DNA of 64,000 nt from Galerina marginata (lineage: Eukaryota > Basidiomycota > Agaricomycetes > Agaricales > Galerinaceae): the NCBI GenBank assembly GCA_023014335.1, contig JAECYW010000015.1:558001-622000 (forward strand). The letters are read 5' to 3'. Of this stretch, positions 57,660 through 64,000 are shown one piece after another. The notes under the pieces are model-generated. The model had not been told where the DNA came from and made no database searches. It worked only from the letters and a program-made list of their open reading frames with translations. Position 1 is the stretch's first letter; each line of letters starts with the position of its first letter. A program made the translations under genes and the position numbers.

Positions 57660-59424
57660 ATGATGCGCCTTTGAATTGGAATGTACCATGTAGTACCCGA
57701 CAGTTACCCGACCCATTGCCCTACAACGATGATGATGATCGAGAACATTTGGAGGAGTCCCCTGGATTGTGCATGTATTTTTAGAACTAGGCGTCGTCTT
57801 CGCCGACACACCACCTTGCTTCCAGTAATAGATACAAACACTTCCTTAGGCATTTAATTTAATCTTACCAAACCAATGCAAAGATCTGAAATTGTACTTG
57901 GTCGCTTCGCACAGCAAAACTCGGCCCAAGTAAGGTTAATTTAAGTACATGACGGGATAACAGTTTTGTTGGCGCTCCCTTGTATCGTAGAGCCCTTCAA
58001 AAAGACAACGAGTAATCTAAAAAAAAGTGATTATTGGCACTTGACAAACAAAGTAAAACTAATGTTGAAAGTAGGGAGGGATTACGAAGCGCGAGGAGTA
58101 GAGGGATGCAGGAACTTACACACCAAGCTCTTGCATCCGCCATATTTTCCTGCCTCCTTCGTCATCACCGACAGTGTCCCCGGCTCTCCTGTCCAATTGT
58201 CTTCGGCATAATGCGTTGTTTTGCTGTATCGATTCTGGGCCAAACAAGGTTGGTGATCAAATAACGGAATGGCGGATGCGGCGTAGTGGTGGGCCACCAA
58301 TGGCCACAGGCGAAAGGCGAGAGGCAAGGTTGAGATGGCTCGGCAGACATGAAGATGGTGGGCGACAAAAGGTTTGTCATCCTTTTGTGTAGGGTGTCGC
58401 GTTTCTCTGGCTGGCCGCGACTGCTGTTGATCTGGGAGCCGGAGCTGGCCTTGGCATAGCGTGGAGAGGTTGCTTTGAAGCAGCGAGGGCAATGTCACCG
58501 AACCTGTCATGGGAGCGGACGAGTGGCTCGCACAACGAGGTGATACCAAAATGACCCAACTTACATTGGCGGGAGATTGAAGCATGGACATGCCGGTACC
58601 TGCCTCTATCCAACTCCTCACCGTCCTTCATCTTTCAGCTACCCTCTTCTTATCACTCTGCCCATCTCGTATGCTTCCAGTGCCGGCCCACATGCCTTGA
58701 AGTGGCGAGAGGCACTCGGCAAGGGATCTCGTTGTTCGGGTAGTGGATTACCTAAATTAAGTTAGGTATTACTATTAGTGAGAAAATGACAATGGAAAAC
58801 AATATACCTTCTGTTAAAAAATCGAGGCAGTGGGGTGAAAGAGGGGAAGGTGAGGTGAGGGAAGCTGTAGGGTGATAATTGAAGAAAGGGTGGATGGCAG
58901 TTGTTCAACGTCGCACCTTTGCCGCATACGGAAGGCTATCTGATTGGCTGGGACAACGCGCCGCACGTCGCCGACATACATAGCATTGGCCAGGCCAGTA
59001 CAGTGGTGGCCTATCGCTTGTCGCGCGAGTAAGATAGGATATTAGGCCTTGGCGAGCGTCCAAAGCAAGTCCAAGGACTTTCAGTGCGATCATCAATTTT
59101 GATGGCATCATTGATTGCAACATTTGAGATTCTAAGGAACGGGGGATGGGTAGTATAAATAACAAGTGCAAACATGGTGTAGGCCTCAAAGACAAACATG
59201 ACCAACAATTCTGGTGATGGTAACAAAAATTTCCTTAAACGTGAATTTAGGGGGGTACAGGGACCTTGCTTTCAGCAAGGTGACTGTTTCCAATAAATCC
59301 TTTTTGTGATTATCTAAAAATAGAACATATGACGTTCATCAAACCCAATCCCAAAGTACAGTCCCCGCGACGATAAAGGTCCCTCCAGACCCCATTCACC
59401 GGCCCAGAAATATGCAATGGGGTG
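57660..59424. other. Intergenic, about 1.8 kb; no supported gene
   Basis: Hsp20 3' UTR, then a GC-rich stretch at 58.1-58.7 kb open in several frames on both strands (up to 179 codons on the minus strand). It has no recognisable motif. A short hairpin (CCTTGCT-TTC-AGCAAGG) lies near 59262. Confidence 0.35.
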
Positions 59425-59432
59425 TATAAATA
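59425..59432 (+). promoter_or_regulatory. TATA box of the CipC-like gene
   Basis: TATAAATA, 150 bp before the start codon. Confidence 0.55.
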
Positions 59433-59581
59433 AGCTGGAACTCCATGGGACCTAGCAGTGATCATCGGTGATGTCATTGTCGAAAAATGCTTTAAAACTT
59501 TGACCATTTTCAAAGCCTCCCGCAGTTCCCCTTTCCACGACATCTCACCTACTTTTTCTTACATATACACATTTCATCAAC

Positions 59582-60172
59582 ATGGGTTGGTTCAGCAACG
59601 ATTCCGATCAAGCTCAGGCATACGACACTGTAGGTATTCCTTTATGTTTCTTCATTCGTGATACTGACCGACGTTATCGATTCAGGTGGTAAACGCCCCC
59701 CACAAAGCAGAGTTATCTCATGAGCTCATCGCTGCTGCCGCTTCCTACGAGGTAATTGTCGTTGATACCGTATAGTTTTCTGCTTCTGACTTGTAGTTCC
59801 AGGCTGCCAAGCAATACGAGAAGCACGTCGCGGCGAACGGGAAACCCTCTTCTCACTCTGAGGCAAAGGAGATCTTGTAAGACATAAAATAATGTCTTGT
59901 CTCAAACCTTTCTCACTGTAAAACAGAGCTGGTCTCTCTGGCGCTTTCATTGACCGCATCGTCGAGACCAAAGGGGTATGCAAACTTACTTTAGTGGAGC
60001 TATGTCATTTAACTGACATAAAATATGAATAAAGCTGGACTACGTCGATACCGAGAAGGCTAAGCACCATGGTAAGCAGTTCAATTTGATACAGGATTTA
60101 CATGTTGTCTTACTTTTTCGTGTAACAGCCAAGGAGCAGCTCCGCGAGGCCTCTGAAAGCGACTACAACTGA
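59582..60172 (+). CDS. CipC-like stress protein (DUF3759)
   Basis: Six short exons (59582-59629, 59686-59751, 59803-59876, 59927-59975, 60035-60071, 60129-60172) join in phase and give 105 residues. The start MGWFSNDSDQAQAYDTVVNA, then HKAELSHELIAAAASYEAA and YEKHVAANGKPSSHSEAKEI, match the CipC/DUF3759 family. It ends with DYVDTEKAKHHAKEQLREA. CipC was named as concanamycin-induced protein C in Aspergillus; homologues are abundant, often stress- or infection-induced, and of unknown biochemical role. No signal peptide or membrane segment. A TATA box and a C/T-rich leader suggest strong, inducible expression. Confidence 0.9.
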
Positions 60173-60630
60173 TGGACAAATTAAATGATCGCTGTAACCA
60201 TAGACCTGGATTAGATATGGACTTAAATGAACTCGATTTTGTGCACGCGCGTCCAGATTTCAATGATTTTGTCAGTTGAGCCCGCACTTTTCATTTCATT
60301 GCGTTATCCCCAAAGACCGGAAAGCGGATGAAAGGGAAATGTATAACACAAGCGGTTCCCGTCAGATTGTAATCCTCCTACGTGGTAAATAAAATATTTC
60401 ATGTTCAACCTAAAAAATGTTGAGGAGTTCTAGTTTGACAATCGTGAAATGCGAGGGCCTAGGTTGAAAAGGTTGAAAGAGAATAGCCTCTACTTAGGTG
60501 AAAACGCGGCGGAATCCAGCCGCCAGCCGAAACAGAAACCAAACCACCTATCTACACGACTAAGTAATAAAAATACTGCATATATATGATACAAAGAGCG
60601 CAAACATCCCTGCATGAGCTTACTACACAC
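60173..60630. other. Convergent intergenic region; no gene seen
   Basis: 3' flanks of the CipC-like gene and of CHK1. Confidence 0.4.
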
Positions 60631-62931
60631 CTACCTATTATTCTTCCTCAAAACATGAGGTTCAACAATCGAACACTGTATAACGCCCCTCCAAAGCTGC
60701 CTCCACGAGATCGGGTTTCCCTCGTCCCTACGCATCACGCAAAAGCTGCCCTCGATCTCCTCGTCGCCCATATGCCCTGTTGGTCGATAAACAAACCGCT
60801 CCACCTCGACCCACCCTTTGAACATCTGCTTCCTCAGATCCCAGCCGCCGATTCTCAGCTTCCACACCTCCACCCCGCGCTCGTTGACGACGGGTTTTGG
60901 AGCGAGTTTTGTTTTGCATCGTGTGTCTGGCGACTCGAGGTATTCCTGGACGAGCATTATCAGGAGGGAAGGGCCTAGAGAGGCGTAGAATCTTGTTAGG
61001 TGTGGTGTGTAGCGGGAACCGGATTGTGTTTGAGACTGGTAAACGACCAGAAGTTGAGACATAAGCGTTGAGAAAAAAAGGGAGATGACGAACGAAGAGC
61101 ATAAGAGATTGTGTAAATTGCGATTGGTGAGTGGCCGAGAGCATAACTTCGTCTCCATCTATATCCATTCCTCTGAAAAACGGGTCAGCTCTCGTTCTCA
61201 TCCAAGCGAGTCAATATTGTGGCGTGAAGACTTACTCGTTCATCCCCGCACCGAAATTGGGAGCAGCTAGATCTAAGTCTCCGTTGTCCCGTAAGGGTTG
61301 CGTGAGTATCTCAGCGATTTCTGCAGGATTTCGGTTCGCCAGCTGACTCTGTCTGTTGAATGTAAATCACTTAAGCGTTGAAATGTGTAGCGACAGGGAT
61401 AGAAAGCCTGACCTCATACACCAAGGGTGCTGAAAAACGTCGTCAAGCGTCATTCGGCGCGCAGGGTCGACAGTTAACATTCCCTGGATAAGTGCTGCAA
61501 AATTTGAAGTCCATCAGAGTCACGTAATCGCAGTTTGGGAAAAAAAAGGACGCACATAAAGGCCCATGCGGTATCCTATTCCATGGCTCTTCAGAGAATA
61601 TCTCACCCGAAACATATCGGCAGAATTCAGAACTGCTGGCGGTAGGTTCGTCCCAAGGGGTATCTATTTCGATTAGTTAGATTTCGGATCATTTCGCAAC
61701 ACTAGAAAGAAAGGCGCAGATAGCTTACTTCCAGCGAGGAGAGTGAACAGAATAACACCGACGCCCCATACGTCAATCGGCTCTGCATGATACGCTTTAT
61801 CGCTGTTGAGCTATGTAAAACCAGGTGAAGTCGGAGATGGAATAGTAAGTCAAAGACAGAGATTTACCTCCGGGGCCACGTAGGGCAGACTACCGCACCT
61901 CTCCGTAAGCATCCTAGTCTTCCCAGACTCTTTGAGGCGAAATACAGAGGACAGGCCGAAGTCAGAAATTTTTAGTGTTCCCGCCGCATCGAGCAGGAGG
62001 TTTTCGGGCTTCAAATCGCGATGGCATACCCCTTGGGAATGAATATAGTGCTTCATATTGGAAAGAGGAACTTTGAGTGATAGAAAGGACCAAATGAACA
62101 AAGAACGTACCATGCCTGAGATGAGTTGGTTGAAATATAACTGTGCAATATCCTCTCCGACGCCGACATCCGCGGCTGGGACAAGAAAATAATGAAATGA
62201 AAGCAAAAACAAATGGTAACGGGAAGAACATACCGATTTTGTCAAATAAATCACCTCCACTTGCCAATTCCAAAAGCATATAAATCCCGGGCACATATGT
62301 TAGTTTGTGTTTCAATTCCACCACAACAGCGTTCAGAAACTCGAGGACGTTGGAGTGCTTCAGCGCAGAGTGCACGCGCATCTCTTTTTCGATGTTTTTC
62401 CTGTCTTTTTCAGTCGTTTCTTCGGTGAACATGATGAGCTTGCAAGCGGCGACACGGTGTTCGGGGATGTTTACTGCGCGAAAGACACTAAATGGAAAAG
62501 AAAGGAGTTGGTGAGGACCGACCCTGAAATCACGCCAGCGAACGAGATATAAATAAATGTCAGGAGGTTGGGTTGGGCAACCCATTGGAGCCTCTCTTCG
62601 ACCACTGCGAGGAGCCTGAGAGTTGGAAAATTTCCCGGTAAATGAATCATTGAAAGGCGAATGTGCCACGAAGGGCATGGTCCAACCAACGTTAATGATG
62701 TGCAGGAACGCCTTTCACAACCCCTTCCCTTGTTCCTTTGTTAAAAGCTCTACCAGCCACGCCGCATTTCTTTGATATTACTGATAGGCACCCACCTCGA
62801 GAAGCCGCCTCCCCCAATCTGGTCAACCAGCTCATATCCTACGCGTCGTTGAAGCCCGTTAGCGTTATCGAATTCCAGAAGAAACATACGAACGACATAC
62901 CGACAATTGTGGGGTACTTGGCGCCTGGCAT
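60631..62931 (-). CDS. CHK1: Checkpoint kinase Chk1
   Basis: Effector kinase of the DNA-damage and replication checkpoint. Exon 1 (62931-62901) codes [10 protein letters not shown]. Exon 2 (62838-62796) gives [14 protein letters not shown]. After a 305-nt intron, exon 3 (62487-62234) reads [20 protein letters not shown] with the ATP-binding lysine, and [16 protein letters not shown]. Later exons give [70 protein letters not shown] and [19 protein letters not shown]. The C-terminal regulatory part ([20 protein letters not shown], then [20 protein letters not shown]) ends at 60631 and matches the KA1-like autoinhibitory domain. I prefer the 62931 start because it restores the usual YPTIVGYELV entry; an ATG within intron 1 would give an odd N-terminus. 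Confidence 0.92.
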
Positions 62932-63308
62932 GGTATAAAACAAGGAAAAGAAAATCCAATGGTAGGATGTGGGCTGCCAAGAAAGATGATGGTGAACGGG
63001 GGGGATGTTGAGAGAAATGTTTTTTTCAACTTCCCATCAATGTGGCAGACCAATTTGCGCGACGCATCACGGTCACGTGGTATGTTGGAACGTTTTGTGA
63101 CTCATTTGTTCCCGGTTTTGTTCCCGGTTCCCGACACCGCCCGCTACTCAGCTGCCTGCAGACGTTGACAAGACATTGAAAGAGGGTACCAAATACTTAT
63201 TTTTCGAAGGTATGTTTCTTAAGCTGATTTCCCAATAAGTTTCCCCGACACGATTCCTTGTCCTGTCCTGTACATATCCTCTATTTCTTTCTATACCTCC
63301 TCAGACGT
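62932..63308. other. Upstream region of CHK1 and 3' flank of the edge reductase; no gene seen
   Basis: 377 bp without coding or repeat signal. Confidence 0.4.
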
Positions 63309-64000
63309 TCAGCCCCTGGAATCGACCGGCTTCTCGAGCCAATCCCTCGCCTCAAAATCAGCCAATGTGTCGCTCGCCATCTCCTCAAAGCTTCTATACT
63401 TCAACCCCAAGATTCGCTTGCCTTTCTCCGGGTTAAAGTCGAAGCGAATGAATTTCTCCAGTTCGGGATTTCCACGCGGGAGGATACCAGTTGTGTACAA
63501 TTTGGGCAGGAGGACGTAAAGGATATTGCCTGCTGACCGAACTTTTGGTTAAACTTGAGTATGAATGAAGGAAAGTGGATGCGTACGTGATTCTTGCCAT
63601 GTTGTGGCGGCTTTTGTGATGAAACAAAGCAAAGGGAAAGGTGAACAAAGAAATCATGCAACTGAATTATTGTACGCACCATTGGAAATGATAATTCTCT
63701 CCCCACCCGCCTCCTCCTTTCTCAACGCTAAAACATGGGCGGCCGCAACGTCTCGAACGTCGACGTATGCAAAAGACATTTTTAGCAAGTCGTCCGATTT
63801 CTCTTGGGTTATATTTCTCCACCATACTCCCAAGGAAGAATTCAGGTCCTGTGGGGTCTTCAATTCTTGTAAAGGAGGCTTGAGACGACAGTTAGATGTT
63901 GAATATAGAGACTGCTAATGAATAAATTAGCTTACACCTATAACCTACGGTTTAAATATGCCCGTCAGGATCGAAATGAGCTCAGTGTAAACGACTGCGG
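63309..64000 (-). CDS. NAD(P)-dependent reductase paralogue, 5' end off the window
   Basis: Second member of the family at 30361-31873. Visible exons are 63944-63936 (9 nt, Val-Ile-Gly), 63878-63680, 63610-63587 (24 nt) and 63532-63309. The microexon, the 24-nt exon and all visible phases match the other copy. Protein blocks: PPLQELKTPQDLNSSLGVWW, SFAYVDVRDVAAAHVLALRK, EEAGGERIIISNG, TTWQES, and a C-terminus with FDFNPEKGKRILGLKYRSFE. The NADP-binding N-terminus lies beyond 64000. Sequence divergence from the first copy is considerable, so the duplication is not recent. Both copies lie on the minus strand about 32 kb apart. Confidence 0.85.

Noticed and set aside
58082..58621. 179-codon minus-strand ORF (MRSWIEAGTGMSML...)
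   Set aside because: No recognisable motif, overlapped by open frames on the other strand in a GC-rich stretch, and no splice or promoter context.

Overview
The window reads as nuclear DNA of a filamentous basidiomycete, most likely an Agaricomycete. Genes are broken by many short (about 45-65 nt) GT-AG introns, and several families typical of mushroom genomes are present: an F-box protein with an N-terminal coiled coil, a BTB protein, a NACHT P-loop protein, a DUF6534-type seven-helix membrane protein, a DUF4246 protein and a TKL-like kinase. The species cannot be named from the sequence.

Layout, left to right. 1-1.4 kb: 5' part of a TKL-like kinase whose end lies off the window. 1.5-5.1 kb: XPF/RAD1 nuclease, head-to-head with a LENG1-like gene (5.4-6.4 kb). 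7.1-9.1 kb: DUF4246 protein. 9.7-11 kb: ribosomal protein eL8. 11.4-12.5 kb: decayed F-box gene. 12.6-13.5 kb: Elongator subunit ELP6. 13.95-14.06 kb: U6 snRNA. 14.35-16.1 kb: F-box protein. 16.8-17.9 kb: BTB protein. 18-23.6 kb: gene-poor, with relics. 23.6-25.7 kb: Ser/Pro-rich basic protein. 25.7-28.9 kb: gene-poor, with diverged duplications. 29-30 kb: mitochondrial-type hotdog thioesterase. 30.4-31.9 kb: NAD(P)-dependent epimerase/reductase. 33.3-35.4 kb: NACHT protein. 35.6-36.9 kb: lysine-methyltransferase-like protein. 37-43.2 kb: GCN2 eIF2-alpha kinase. 43.5-47.3 kb: decayed genes and degenerate repeats. 47.8-49.3 kb: DUF6534 membrane protein. 49.7-55.4 kb: gene-poor, containing a fresh miniature LTR element. 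55.4-56.5 kb: UTP16/Bud21-like nucleolar protein. 57-57.7 kb: small heat-shock protein. 59.6-60.2 kb: CipC-like protein. 60.6-62.9 kb: Chk1. 63.3 kb to the end: 3' part of a second copy of the reductase family.

There is no operon logic here. Housekeeping and stress genes (XPF, Chk1, GCN2, ELP6, eL8, U6, Hsp20) alternate with accessory basidiomycete families and relics. The most unusual object is the 394-bp element at 50,538-50,931. Its two LTRs read identical, it has a primer-binding site, a purine tract and a 5-bp target-site duplication, and each LTR contains a full-length tRNA-like module. It is a TRIM-type non-autonomous retrotransposon whose LTR may carry its own Pol III promoter. A second notable signal is a 9-nt microexon at the same place in the two reductase paralogues near 31 kb and 63.9 kb.
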